In this document: positions 46,231 to 56,546 of the stretch, piece after piece
Position numbering within the stretch: position 1 is the stretch's first letter
How the letters are laid out: each line of letters starts with the position of its first letter
Source: Aureimonas glaciei
GTDB taxonomy: Bacteria; Pseudomonadota; Alphaproteobacteria; Rhizobiales; Rhizobiaceae
DNA length: 64,000 bases
Assembly (NCBI RefSeq): GCF_014643375.1
Contig: NZ_BMJJ01000003.1
Coordinates: forward strand, 186,001 to 250,000
Reading direction: 5' to 3'
Position numbers and translations under genes: made by a program
The notes under the pieces: generated by a model
What the model saw: the letters and a program-made list of their open reading frames with translations, nothing else
Databases searched by the model: none
Told to the model about the DNA's origin: nothing

Positions 46231-46251
46231 CAAGACGCTCGAAACGTCAGC

Positions 46252-47220
46252 CTATTCGATGGCGTAGGTCCAGGCCGCCGGCTCGAAGTCGTAGCCCTCG
46301 CCCTCGGCGAGCTTGCGCACATGGCCGATGCCGGGGAAGCTGATGTGCATGCCGGCGATGCGGGTGCGGTCGCGGGCGACCTCTTCGAGGATGCGCTTTC
46401 GGGTCGCGATGGCCAGGGGGCCGTCGACGTCGAAGGCGATGCCGACATCGGGCTTGGCCATCTGGACGGGGCCGACATGGACGATGTCGCCCCAGATGAA
46501 CAGCGCGTCCTCGCCCTCGCCGACGACGAAGCCGCAATGGCCCGGCGTGTGGCCGAAGAGCTCGCGCGAGCGAATGCCGGGCACCACCTCGGCCTCGCCC
46601 GAAAACGTCTTCACCCGGTCGCCATAGGCGGCGAGCGCCGCCTGCGCCATGTCGAAGCCCGACTTGAACGCGTCGGGCGCCGCCGCCTTCTTCTCGGCGC
46701 TGGTGAAGTGGGCGACGTCCTCGGCGTGCACGTGGAGCTCGGCCTTGGCAAAGGCCGCCTTGCCGTCCGAGAGGAGGCCGCCGATGTGGTCGACATGCAG
46801 ATGCGTCAGGAGGATCGCGTCGATGTCGTCAGGGGAAACACCCGCCGCGTCGAGGCCCGCGGACAGCCTTCCGAGGTCGGGCGTGTAGCCGGCGCCGCCG
46901 GTGTCGACGAGGATGTTCCGCCCGTCCACGGAGACGAGGTAGGTGTTGACCCCCGTCGTCACCGGCGAGGCTTCGATAAATTCCTGCGCGAGGATGGTGT
47001 TGGCGGCCTCCGGCGTGATGTTCGAGAGATAGGCGACGTCGATCTGGAGAAACCCGTCGGAGATGGCGGTCACGACCGCCTTGCCGGCGGTCGTGCGCTG
47101 CAGGGCGACGACCTGGGCGGGACTGCCGGCGGTCGCCTGGGCGGAGGCCGGCAGGACCGACAGCTTCAGGGCGATCGGGGCGATGGCCGCGCCGATGAGC
47201 AGGTGGCGACGAGTGGTCAT
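46252..47220 (-). CDS. MBL-fold metallohydrolase, probably Tat-exported
   Basis: A 322-residue metallo-beta-lactamase-fold enzyme with the zinc motif THLHVDHIGG (H140, H142, D144, H145), a further histidine in GHTPGHCGFVV and the aspartate in IWGDIVHVG. The N-terminus MTTRRHLLIGAA followed by a hydrophobic stretch to LPASAQA resembles a twin-arginine signal peptide, so the enzyme is likely periplasmic. The substrate is unknown. It is divergent from an HxlR-type regulator 232 bases away. Confidence 0.85.
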   Translation of the reverse strand: MTTRRHLLIGAAIAPIALKLSVLPASAQATAGSPAQVVALQRTTAGKAVVTAISDGFLQIDVAYLSNITPEAANTILAQEFIEASPVTTGVNTYLVSVDGRNILVDTGGAGYTPDLGRLSAGLDAAGVSPDDIDAILLTHLHVDHIGGLLSDGKAAFAKAELHVHAEDVAHFTSAEKKAAAPDAFKSGFDMAQAALAAYGDRVKTFSGEAEVVPGIRSRELFGHTPGHCGFVVGEGEDALFIWGDIVHVGPVQMAKPDVGIAFDVDGPLAIATRKRILEEVARDRTRIAGMHISFPGIGHVRKLAEGEGYDFEPAAWTYAIE

Positions 47221-47452
47221 GGATGGGGTGCTCCTGTGTGGCGGGGCCGGCTCTTGCCGTCCCGTGATGGATGTCGGCGGGAAGGGCAGACGGCGGACGG
47301 TGGGGCAGGACGATCCGGCCTCGCCGGTCTCGCCGGCCCGGGGTGCCGAGGCAGCCAACGATGCTCCGGGTACGAGATCATGCTACGTCTCCCTCTGTCC
47401 GATCCAGTCCTGACCTAGGCGGTTTCGGCCGCTGGCATAAGGAGGCACAATC

Positions 47453-47860
47453 TTGTCCGATACGCACATGGATGTTCGTCCGGTGGCCGCGCTGCGCCCC
47501 TGCGGCGCCGCCGATCACCAGGATTGCGGCCTTCGCCTCGTGCTCGGCCGCCTGGGCGAACGCTGGACGGTCACCGCGCTGGCGGAGCTCTCACCCGGCC
47601 CCCGCCGCTATTCGGAGCTCGAACGCGCTTTGGAGGGCATTTCGCAGCGCATGATGACGCTCACTTTGCGCCGCCTGGAGCGGGACGGCCACGTCCTGCG
47701 CCATGTCGAAGCGAGTGTTCCGCCGAGCGTGACCTACGAACTGACCGACCTCGGCCACGCCTTCGCCGCCCAGGTCGCCGCGCTGGTGGCCTGGAGCCGG
47801 CAGCATGGCCCGCAGGTCGAGGCGGCGCAGAAGCGTTTTGACGGGCGGACGGCGGGATGA
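47453..47860 (+). CDS. HxlR-family transcriptional regulator
   Basis: A 135-residue winged-helix regulator of the HxlR type: LRLVLGRLGERWTVTALAEL (first helix), RRYSELERALEGISQRMMTL (HTH) and LRRLERDGHVLRH (wing). Two N-terminal cysteines, C17 and C25, lie where redox- or electrophile-sensing HxlR members carry theirs. The start is a TTG with AAGGAGG nine bases upstream. It is divergent from the MBL-fold gene, a likely target. Confidence 0.86.
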   Translation: MSDTHMDVRPVAALRPCGAADHQDCGLRLVLGRLGERWTVTALAELSPGPRRYSELERALEGISQRMMTLTLRRLERDGHVLRHVEASVPPSVTYELTDLGHAFAAQVAALVAWSRQHGPQVEAAQKRFDGRTAG

Positions 47861-48427
47861 TGGTGGCGGGGGGAGATTGCCAGCCTGAACCCATGGGTCG
47901 ATTTTAGCCATCCCGGCATGAATCCCCGCGTTTCGCGCAAGGAGGATGACACCAAAGAGAGCTGTTCGCAGGGACAAGCGCCACGGGATGAATCCTGCGT
48001 CAGCTTGGCAATGACGAATGCTAAGGGGTGGCAGAAGATGTCACCGCTTGCCGAACGCAAAGCACTGTCCTTGCCGAATCGTCATCCCGGACTTGATCCG
48101 GGACCCATTCCAAATCGCTGAACAGGCTCGAGGACGGTGGACCTTCCCGTCCTGACCCGGTCTGGCGGTGGCAGCGCCTCGGCATGGGTCCCGGGTCAAG
48201 CCCGGGATGACTAAACTTAAAGGGTCGCAGAAGGCTTCATTGCCTGCAAAGCGCGAAGCACTGTTCCTTCCGAATAGTCATCCCGGACTTGATCCGGGAT
48301 CCATGCCGGGACGTCAGGCAAAGGCAGGTCGGTTGACCGGCGTATATCGAAACGGAGACGTCATTGCGTAGGGCATGGCCGTCTGTCGTGCCCGCGAGGG
48401 GCACGGAACCGAGGCAATCCGGGCCCG
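47861..48427. other. Intergenic region dominated by composite repeat
   Basis: About 565 bases between the HxlR gene and the stop of the LOG gene. 47986-48310 is the third composite repeat; the rest shows no gene. Short open frames here encode PGLDPG-type peptides that arise from the repeat itself. Confidence 0.6.
47986..48310. repeat. Composite palindromic repeat, copy 3
   Basis: A diverged tail (47986-48025), a leader (48026-48080), a full core of 131 bases (48081-48211), a second leader (48220-48276), and a truncated core (48277-48310). The full core is close to copies 1 and 2: GTCATCCCGGACTTGATCC at the left and GGGTCAAGCCCGGGATGAC at the right. Confidence 0.8.
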
Positions 48428-49030
48428 CTACAGTCTCTCGATCACCGCCGCCTCGCCCTCGGCATTCACGGGCGCCTTGCGCATCAGGGTCGGGATGACG
48501 TCCTCGGCGCGGTCGATGACGAGCGGGCGGACCTGGTGGGCGGTGTGGATGTAGCCCTCGTCGCGCATGTGGTCGAGCAGGCTGGAGAGCGGGTCCCAGA
48601 AGCCGCCGACATTGGCGATGGCGATCGGCTTCTTGTGCCGGCCGAGCTGGCTCCAGGTCATGATCTCGATCAGCTCCTCCAGCGTGCCGATGCCGCCGGG
48701 GAGAGCCACGAAGGCGTCGGAGCGCTCGAACATGATGTGCTTGCGCTCGTGCATGTCCTCGGTGACGATCAGCTCGTCGAGCCGCTGCAACTCGCTCTCG
48801 GTCGCCTCCATGTCGATCAGGAAGCGCGGGATGACGCCGGTGACCTTGCCGCCGGCGGCGATCACCGCGTCGGACACGGCGCCCATGATGCCGCGCGTGC
48901 CGCCGCCATAGATGAGGCGCAGGCCGGCGCGGCCGATGGCGGTGCCGAGCACCTCGGCGGCCTGGAGATGGGCGGGATCGCGGCCGGGTGAGGAACCGCA
49001 ATAGACACAGATGGATCGAATCAAGCTCAT
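48428..49030 (-). CDS. LOG-family nucleotide phosphoribohydrolase
   Basis: A 200-residue TIGR00730-type protein. The signatures are YGGGTRGIMG (41-50) and PGGIGTLEEL (111-120), with R96 and K97 in MHERKHIM. Members release adenine or cytokinin bases from nucleoside 5'-monophosphates; the physiological substrate in this organism is unknown. The ATG at 49030 (MSLIRSICVYCGSS) is preferred over one 42 bases upstream because the family starts here. Confidence 0.9.
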   Translation of the reverse strand: MSLIRSICVYCGSSPGRDPAHLQAAEVLGTAIGRAGLRLIYGGGTRGIMGAVSDAVIAAGGKVTGVIPRFLIDMEATESELQRLDELIVTEDMHERKHIMFERSDAFVALPGGIGTLEELIEIMTWSQLGRHKKPIAIANVGGFWDPLSSLLDHMRDEGYIHTAHQVRPLVIDRAEDVIPTLMRKAPVNAEGEAAVIERL

Positions 49031-49111
49031 TTTGCCAAAGTCGGATGCGGCGGTGTCTGGGTCAAGGGACATCCTGCGCGGCAGCCATGCGTCGGCGCGG
49101 TGGAACCTCTT

Positions 49112-49951
49112 TCAGATGACCCCGGGATAGAGCGCGCCGACTTCCGCCACCGTCCGCTCCTGCCAGAACGCATCGCGCTCCGCGCGGGGTGTCGGCAGAT
49201 CGTAGACGCCGCGCAGCCGCGCCGGGCGCTCGGTGAGGAAGACGATGCGGTCGGCGAGCTCCACCGCTTCGCGCAGGTTGTGGGTGACCATCACCGCCGT
49301 CGTCGGGCGGGCGGACCAGACGTCGAGGAGGAGGGCGCGCAGCCGCGCCGCCGTCTCCTCGTCAAGCGAGACGAAGGGCTCGTCGAGGAGGAGGAGGGCG
49401 GGGCGGATCGCGACGGCGCGGGCGAGCGCGACGCGGCGGGCAAGGCCGAGCGACAGCTCGCCGGGAAAACGCCTGGTCATATCGGCGAGGCCAAGCGTCT
49501 CGAACAGCGGGCCGAGATCGTCGGCGCGGCGCTCGGGCGGCAAAGCAAGGCGCACATTCGTCTCCACGTCGCGCCAGGGCAGAAGCCGCGGTTCCTGGAA
49601 CACGGCGGCGATCCGCCCCTCGGGATCGGCGCGCCGGATATGGCCGGAGAAGTCGCTGTCGAGGCCGAGGATGATGCGCAGCGCCGTCGTCTTGCCGCAG
49701 CCGGACGGGCCGATGAGGGCGGTGAAGCTGCCTGCCGCAGCGGTGAAAGCGAGGTCGGCGATGGCCAGCACGTCCGTCCCGTCGGCCGAGACGAAGCGTT
49801 TTTCCGCGATGTGGACGTCGAGGCTGGCGGGCGGGGCCGGTGAAGACGGCATCGGCGGGGCTGATCCCCTTTCGGAAAGTGGATCGGCGTTCGGCCCGGT
49901 GCCCGTCGTCGCGGCGGAGGACGGCGGGACGGTGGCGGAAAAATCGGTCAT
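49112..49951 (-). CDS. NitT/TauT-type ABC importer, ATPase
   Basis: A 279-residue ABC ATPase with a Pro/Ser-rich N-terminal extension of about 44 residues. Walker A is GPSGCGKT (81-88), the Q-loop FQEPRLLPW, Walker B LLLLDEP and the H-loop VTHNLREAVE. The signature is LSLGLARR (166-173) instead of LSGGQ, a variant also seen in some relatives. It is the third gene of the SBP-permease-ATPase operon, one base after the permease stop. Confidence 0.88.
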   Translation of the reverse strand: MTDFSATVPPSSAATTGTGPNADPLSERGSAPPMPSSPAPPASLDVHIAEKRFVSADGTDVLAIADLAFTAAAGSFTALIGPSGCGKTTALRIILGLDSDFSGHIRRADPEGRIAAVFQEPRLLPWRDVETNVRLALPPERRADDLGPLFETLGLADMTRRFPGELSLGLARRVALARAVAIRPALLLLDEPFVSLDEETAARLRALLLDVWSARPTTAVMVTHNLREAVELADRIVFLTERPARLRGVYDLPTPRAERDAFWQERTVAEVGALYPGVI

Positions 49952-49952
49952 C

Positions 49953-50810
49953 TCAACTCTTTCCGCGCCAGCGTGTCGCGCGCGCTTCCAGCGGCTGCAC
50001 GATGAGGAGCTCGACGAGCAGCATCACCGCGACGAAGGCGAGCGTGTAGGCGAGGATGGCGGCGACGTTGGAGAGGGAGAAATAGGTGGCGATCTGGAAA
50101 CCGACGCCGCTCGACAGGCCGAACAGTTCGACGACGAGGGCGATCTTCCAGATCAGCGACAGGCCGGAGCGCGTCGCGGCGGCGACATAGGGTTGCAGCT
50201 GCGGCAGGATGACGTGGACGAGACGGTCGCGGCGGGAGAAGCGATAGACTTTCGCCATCTCGGCCAGTTGCCGGTCCAGCGCCTGCGCGCCCTCGCGGAT
50301 GGTGACGACGACGTTCGGGATCTTGTTGATGGCGATGGCGAGGATCGCCGCCGTCTCGTTGGTGCCGATCCAGATGAACAGGAGAAAGATCACCACCAGC
50401 GCCGGCAGGTTGAGGAAGAGGATCACCCAGGGATTGAAGAAGCGGTTGGCGGTGCGGCTGAGGCCGAGCGCCAGACCGATCGCAGAGCCGATCGTCATGG
50501 CGACGACGAAGGAGGCGGCGACGCGCATCAGCGTCATCGCCAGATGGAAGGGCAGCTCGCCGGTGCGGGCGTCGCGCCAGAAGGCGGCCGCCACGGCGGC
50601 GGGCGTCGGCAGCAGGCGCGACTGGGCGAGGCCGGCCGCGACCCACCAGAGCGCCAGCAGCGCCAGCATCGAGGCGGTGGTCACCGCCGCGGGGCTGATG
50701 CGTCGGGACGGAGCGCGTTGCACGTCGCACCCGGCCCGGCGGGGCATCGCGGGCGTCTCTCGCTCGATCGACGATGGCAGGGAGGGTCTCACGACGCCGT
50801 CAGGAGCCAT
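49953..50810 (-). CDS. NitT/TauT-type ABC importer, permease
   Basis: A 285-residue inner-membrane permease with about six helices. The conserved EAA-type loop is EMAKVYRFSRRDRLVHVILP, followed by the downstream motif SLIWKIALVVELF. It belongs to the SsuC/TauC type. The first start (50810) overlaps the SBP stop by 11 bases; an internal ATG at 50747 would lose 21 residues. The substrate is unknown. Confidence 0.86.
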   Translation of the reverse strand: MAPDGVVRPSLPSSIERETPAMPRRAGCDVQRAPSRRISPAAVTTASMLALLALWWVAAGLAQSRLLPTPAAVAAAFWRDARTGELPFHLAMTLMRVAASFVVAMTIGSAIGLALGLSRTANRFFNPWVILFLNLPALVVIFLLFIWIGTNETAAILAIAINKIPNVVVTIREGAQALDRQLAEMAKVYRFSRRDRLVHVILPQLQPYVAAATRSGLSLIWKIALVVELFGLSSGVGFQIATYFSLSNVAAILAYTLAFVAVMLLVELLIVQPLEARATRWRGKS

Positions 50811-51777
50811 TCTTCAGCCCGGACCAGTAGGTGCCGGGATCCAGCGTCTTGCCGGGGCCGACCAGCTTCTCGCCGGCAAGCCCTTCCAGCACCTGGTAGA
50901 GTTTTGCCGCGTCCTTCTCCTCCTCGACCACGTCACGGGCCGGAATGCCCTCGCGATAGCGGTCGCGCATCACTGCCAGCGTCGCCGCATCGCCGGCATT
51001 CACCAGCGGCTCCAGCGCGTCCCATTCGGCGTCCGAGGCCTTTAGAAGCTGCTTGGTCTCCTTAGACGCCGCGATGAAGCCGCTGGCCGCATCGGCGTGC
51101 TCTTTCGCCCAGGCTTCGTCGAAGACATAGCCGATGGTCGCCACCGGCCCGCTTGCGCCAAAAGCTTTGGCCGCCTCTTCGCCCGAGACGAGGCGACGAA
51201 AGCCTTCGGCTTCGAGGCGGGCGGCGTAGTTCCAGAAGATCAGCACGGCGTCGAGCTCGCCGCTGCGCGCCTTTTCCGCCAGAAGCGGCGGCGCGCCGTA
51301 GATGATCCGGGCGTCGTTCGAGAGATCGGTTTGGGCGTCGCGCAGGGCCAGCGCCTGGATCAGCAGCCAGTTCTTGTCGAGCGGGCCGCCGGCGACGCCG
51401 AGCGTCTTGCCGCTCAGATCGGCGAACGACTGGATCGGGCTGTCGCCGGGCACCATGATCGCGCCGACCGAGGTGGAATAGGGCGCGAAGACGTAAGAGC
51501 CGCCCTCGGCGCGCTGGCGCGAGACCCAGAGCCAATCGGTGACGATCATGTCGACGCTGCCGCCCTGGAGCGCGATGCCGGTGGCGTCCTCGCCGGCGAA
51601 GGGGATGATCTCGACGTCGACGCCGTGTTTCGCGTCGATGCCGTGACGCTTCATCGCGTCGAGTTCCCAGTTCACCGTGCCGAATTTCAGCACGCCGACG
51701 CGGACGGTCTCGGCGGCGAGCGCCGGAGCACTCCACAGCACTGCGGTGGCGACCAGCGCCTTCAATACCGATCTCAT
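50800..51777 (-). CDS. NitT/TauT-type ABC importer, substrate-binding protein
   Basis: A 325-residue periplasmic protein with a signal peptide ending APALAAET. The fold resembles NMT1/ThiY and SsuA-like binding proteins (VGVLKFGTVNWELDAMKR; SVDMIVTDWLWVSRQRAEGG). The ligand cannot be told. It lies about 200 bases downstream of bioN on the same strand but belongs to its own operon. Confidence 0.86.
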   Translation of the reverse strand: MRSVLKALVATAVLWSAPALAAETVRVGVLKFGTVNWELDAMKRHGIDAKHGVDVEIIPFAGEDATGIALQGGSVDMIVTDWLWVSRQRAEGGSYVFAPYSTSVGAIMVPGDSPIQSFADLSGKTLGVAGGPLDKNWLLIQALALRDAQTDLSNDARIIYGAPPLLAEKARSGELDAVLIFWNYAARLEAEGFRRLVSGEEAAKAFGASGPVATIGYVFDEAWAKEHADAASGFIAASKETKQLLKASDAEWDALEPLVNAGDAATLAVMRDRYREGIPARDVVEEEKDAAKLYQVLEGLAGEKLVGPGKTLDPGTYWSGLKNGS

Positions 51778-51974
51778 GGCGTCCTCCCGATCAGCGCGAC
51801 GGAGATCCCCATCGCTCTGTTCTTCATTCCCGCGCGATCCGGCGGCCTCGGCGGCCTCTCGGTATCGCGCGCACTGACGGCGCCCGAAAAAAGCATAGCA
51901 CCATCCGCTTTGCCGCCGCGATCCTGTTTCGGGCAAAACTTCCCGTCGGCCGGCTCTCGGTTGGCGACGCAGGG

Positions 51975-52565
51975 TCACGACCTGGCGTCGATCGCCTCGG
52001 CCACCTCGTCGGCGAGCTTCAGCGTGCGCACCACCACCGGCACGGCGAGGGCAAACAGGCTGACGCCGCGCCCACGCGCCGCCTGCGCCTCGCGGACCTC
52101 GGAAAGCACGGTCTGGATCACCGGCACGAAGCGGATGACGAGGGAGATCGCGAGGCTGCACTTGGCCGCATCGACCCCGGCGAAGGCGAAAAGCGAGAAG
52201 CCTTTCTCCAGCGCGGCGATCATGTCGGCGCTGCGCGTCGTCAGCGTCACCAGAGCGGCAGCGAGGATGAGGGCGAGGAAACGCAGCACGGCGAGCACCG
52301 CCAGCGGCAGGCCGGCGATCCAGAGCTGGGCCAGGAAGATGAAGACGAGCACGAAGGCGACGGGCCGGAGCTGCCGGAGCATAACGGCGGGCGGGATTTT
52401 GGCGACGGCGTAGAGGGCGAGGACCAGCGCCAGGCCGAGAGCGCTGGGGACGAGCCCGGGGAGGGTGAAGAGCAGCGTGCCGAGGATCGGCAGCGCTAGG
52501 AGTTTCACCCCCGGCCGCAGCCGGTGCAGGGGGCTGTCGCGGTCGACATAGAGCGCGGCGATCAT
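51975..52565 (-). CDS. bioN: Biotin ECF transporter, transmembrane T component
   Basis: A 196-residue T protein that couples BioY to the ATPase. It has several hydrophobic helices and the cytoplasmic coupling motif EVREAQAARGRGVS (about 157-170). It begins inside the bioM stop (four-base overlap). Confidence 0.88.
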   Translation of the reverse strand: MIAALYVDRDSPLHRLRPGVKLLALPILGTLLFTLPGLVPSALGLALVLALYAVAKIPPAVMLRQLRPVAFVLVFIFLAQLWIAGLPLAVLAVLRFLALILAAALVTLTTRSADMIAALEKGFSLFAFAGVDAAKCSLAISLVIRFVPVIQTVLSEVREAQAARGRGVSLFALAVPVVVRTLKLADEVAEAIDARS

Positions 52566-53236
52566 CGGCAGAGGTCGAGATACGAGGCGATGGCCTCGGC
52601 GGGCGGAGCATCGCAGTGCAGGCGGCCGGCCTCGAAGACCAGCACCCGGTCGAAACCGGCGAGGAGGCTAAGATCGTGCGTCACCATCAGCACCTGGCCG
52701 TCGAAGGCTTCGATCGCCGTGGCGATGCGGCGCGTGTTGCTGAGGTCGAGCAGCGTCGTCGGCTCGTCGAGGACGAGGACGTCCGGCTGCATCACCATGA
52801 CGCCGGCCAGCGCCACCAGCTGCCGCTCGCCGCCCGAAAGCTCGTGGATCAGCTGGTTCTCGCTGCCGGCGAGGCCCTGGCGCTCCAGCACCTCGGCGAT
52901 CCGCCCCGCAATCTCGGGTTTTGACAGGCCCCGGCCCTTGAGCCCGAAGGCCAGGTCCTCGCCGACGCTGGGATAGACGATCTGGCTGTCGGGATTCTGG
53001 AAGACGAAGCCGACTTTGCGCCGCACCGCCTTTCCGTCCTTCGCGGTATCGAGGCCGTCGACGGCGACCGTTCCCGTGGTCGGCAGAAGCAGGCCGTTGA
53101 GGAGGCGCGCGAACGTGCTCTTGCCCGAGCCATTGGCGCCGATGACACCGATGCGGCGCTCGGCGAGCCGAAGGTCGATGTCCGAGAGCACGGGACGGCC
53201 ATTGCGGGAGACGCCGACGCCGGAAAGCGTGATCAT
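52562..53236 (-). CDS. bioM: Biotin ECF transporter, ATPase
   Basis: A 224-residue ABC ATPase of the energy-coupling-factor type. It has Walker A GANGSGKS (33-40), the Q-loop FVFQNPDSQIVYPSV typical of ECF ATPases, LSGGERQLVALAGV, Walker B VLVLDEP and the H-loop VTHDLS. It sits between bioY (19-base gap) and bioN (overlap). Confidence 0.91.
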   Translation of the reverse strand: MITLSGVGVSRNGRPVLSDIDLRLAERRIGVIGANGSGKSTFARLLNGLLLPTTGTVAVDGLDTAKDGKAVRRKVGFVFQNPDSQIVYPSVGEDLAFGLKGRGLSKPEIAGRIAEVLERQGLAGSENQLIHELSGGERQLVALAGVMVMQPDVLVLDEPTTLLDLSNTRRIATAIEAFDGQVLMVTHDLSLLAGFDRVLVFEAGRLHCDAPPAEAIASYLDLCR

Positions 53237-53255
53237 GGCGGCGACGGAGGCCGGC

Positions 53256-53813
53256 TCAGGCGTTCCGGGCGCGGGTGATCAGCGGATAGGCCTGGCGCAC
53301 GGTGACCATCACGAGCGCCGCCATGCCGGCCTTGATGAGATCGCCGGGGACGAAGGCGACGGCGGAGGCGAGGAAGGCGGCGCCGAGATCCATGCCGGAC
53401 ATCGCCGCGAACCAGGGAACGCCGATGCCGTAGACGACGCCGATGCCGCCGACGAGCGCGAAGGCGAAGGCCGTTACGAAGGAGAGGCGGTGCCAGAAGC
53501 GCTCGGTCAAAAAGCCGATGACGACGGCGGACACCACCCAGCCGTAGATGAAGCCCGACCACGGCCCGACCAGCGCGCCGATGCCGCCGCGCCCGCCCGA
53601 CAGAAGCGGCAGGCCGACGGCGACGAGAAGGACGAAGAGCAGCATCGACAGCCCGCCGCGCCGGGCGCCGAGAATGCCGCCGGCCAGCATCGGCCCCATC
53701 GACTGCGCCGTAATCGGCACGCCGATCGCCGGAATCATCAGCGGCGGAAACACGCCGAGCACCGCCATCAGGGCCGCAAACAGCGCGATGTGGACGATAT
53801 CCCTGGTGCTCAT
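53256..53813 (-). CDS. bioY: Biotin ECF transporter, substrate-capture protein BioY
   Basis: A 185-residue membrane S-component that binds biotin. The BioY landmarks are ALMAVLGVFPPLMIPAIGVP with ITAQSMGPMLAGGILGARRG at the N-terminus and LVGPWSGFIYGW in the middle. The ATG at 53813 (MSTRDIV) is chosen because upstream residues are hydrophilic and non-family. No BioR box (TTATCTATAA) was found upstream, so control is unclear. Confidence 0.9.
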   Translation of the reverse strand: MSTRDIVHIALFAALMAVLGVFPPLMIPAIGVPITAQSMGPMLAGGILGARRGGLSMLLFVLLVAVGLPLLSGGRGGIGALVGPWSGFIYGWVVSAVVIGFLTERFWHRLSFVTAFAFALVGGIGVVYGIGVPWFAAMSGMDLGAAFLASAVAFVPGDLIKAGMAALVMVTVRQAYPLITRARNA

Positions 53814-53989
53814 GGTCTGGTCTCCCGGCGTCCCGGCAACCTCGACGGAGGCGCTGCGACAATGCCGGCATCGTGAACCGCATTGCGCGGCAAAGGTCAA
53901 TCGGGCTGCCAATCCCGCCTTGCGCGCCAAGGGCGAAGGACAGCCAGCGAAGGCCGGCGATGGGATCGAAGGCGGCAGCCCATCGCCTG

Positions 53990-54385
53990 CTACGCGGCCT
54001 CGATGTCCGTGCGCGCAAAATCCCCGCCCTTGAATAGCAGCGGCAGGCGAAAATGCCGGGCGCAGGCATAGGCGAAACAGTCGCCAAAATTCAGCGCCGC
54101 GGGATGCCGTCCCTTGCCGAAGCGCTCGAAGGCTTCGATCGCGAAGCCTGCGGCCTAGGGCGGGATGGCGATGACCTCGATGCCGAGCTTCGCCGCGACA
54201 TCGCCGACCGACATTGCCGCCTCGGTGGGGTTTATCCTCAAAATGGGCGAGATCGCGACCGCTGTTTCCCAGACCGCCATGGCGGACGTGATGGATTTCG
54301 AGGTTCGTTCGATCCGAGTCGCCAGCGGAACCGCATCAGGCTCCGCTGCCATGATGGCGCAGAGAGCGGATGCATCAACGAACAT
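53990..54385 (-). pseudogene. vapC: VapC-type PIN toxin interrupted by an in-frame amber codon
   Basis: The frame starts ATG (MFVDASALCAIMAAEPD) and has the first PIN acidic residue in VDAS and the glutamate in AVWETAVAI. It then meets TAG at codon 77 (bases 54157-54155, minus strand). The same frame continues with a perfect VapC second half: [40 protein letters not shown] and a final TAG at 53992-53990. Joined, it is 131 codons, the usual length. One base change (probably GAG to TAG) has removed two catalytic aspartates. Upstream antitoxin overlaps by one base. Confidence 0.85.
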
Positions 54386-54636
54386 CAGTCGTCTTCATAG
54401 AGACTGTCGATCCAAGCCTTGTCGGCGACCTGCCCCGTGGGAGGATGCTTTGCATGAAGGGCGCGGACCACCTCGAGCGCCTCCCGCACGCGCCGCGACA
54501 TCTCATCCGGAGCCTGGATGCTATCCAGCTCTTTCTGCAGTGCCTGCCGCACGGCTTCGGTCGTGCTGACGCCTTTAATTGCTGCGAGACGGTCGGCCAA
54601 CGCGCCGACCTGTGGATCCTCGACGTGGAGTGCCAT
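54385..54636 (-). CDS. vapB: VapB-type antitoxin
   Basis: An 83-residue antitoxin of the Rv0623/PSK type: MALHVEDPQVGALADRLAA then TTEAVRQALQKELD, a DNA-binding beginning followed by a toxin-binding tail. It shares one base with the vapC start (TGATG), the classical VapBC arrangement. Because the toxin gene carries an amber codon, the antitoxin may now act alone as a regulator or against other VapC proteins. Confidence 0.8.
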   Translation of the reverse strand: MALHVEDPQVGALADRLAAIKGVSTTEAVRQALQKELDSIQAPDEMSRRVREALEVVRALHAKHPPTGQVADKAWIDSLYEDD

Positions 54637-54731
54637 GCTCCTATCCCCTCAAGGGTGGAATATCCGAGAGTAAGGGAGGGGCAATCCCGCCGTCAATGAC
54701 GGCCGGTAATCTCCCTCGGCGCTCTGACGGG

Positions 54732-56222
<1,491 letters not shown>

Positions 56223-56346
56223 GGGGGAATCCTTGCAGGACATGAGAATGACGCGGCGGATGGGGGCGTGGCACCCAAAGCTGTTGCCGTTGCAACGAAA
56301 TGGCGGCTTTGGCCGCTTTCAATGCGAGTGCCGACCTCCGATCATA

Positions 56347-56482
56347 GTCATTCTCGGGCTTGACCCGAGAACCCATGCCGAAGCGCTGAACGTGGTCCAT
56401 TCGGTGCAGAAAGGGTCATTCTGACCTGGATTGGCGGCTGACAGGTTACGGCATGGGTTCTCGGGTCAAGCCCGAGAATGAC
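56347..56482. repeat. Palindromic repeat core, divergent copy 4
   Basis: GTCATTCTCGGGCTTGACCC at the left and GGTCAAGCCCGAGAATGAC at the right form a long inverted repeat about 136 bases long. The inner part contains AAGCGCTGAACGTGGTC, as in the other copies. It differs from copies 1-3 in arm sequence (TTCTCGGGC rather than CCCGGAC), so it is a related subfamily. Confidence 0.75.
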
Positions 56483-56518
56483 TATTCGGAGACGTTGGTA
56501 CGGATGTTTTTGAGTGAA

Positions 56519-56546
56519 AGAGGCCGGGGCTCTCGCCTCGGCCTCT
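56519..56546 (-). terminator. Hairpin after glpV
   Basis: AGAGGCCG pairs perfectly with CGGCCTCT, extended by a wobble and three more pairs to about 12 pairs with loop TCTC. It lies about 15 bases past the glpV stop. The minus-strand sequence following is TTTCACTC, so the T-run is weak. Confidence 0.6.

Larger units (their letters stand above)
45377..46251. other. Long intergenic region with composite repeats
   Basis: About 875 bases between the leftward MDR gene start and the stop of the leftward MBL-fold gene. 45695-45727 is a lone half-core, and 45905-46230 a composite repeat. Short open frames across it are products of repeat translation with no protein features. 45432-45690 and 45730-45900 contain nothing recognised. 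Confidence 0.6.

Noticed and set aside
47918-48371. Short open frames encoding RHPGLDPG-type peptides
   Set aside because: These are translations of the palindromic repeat and occur at each copy.
53814-53989. BioR operator upstream of bioY
   Set aside because: No TTATCTATAA-like sequence is present.
54053-54400. Plus-strand open frames across the vapC region
   Set aside because: Antisense to the interrupted vapC, whose two halves match the family in one frame.
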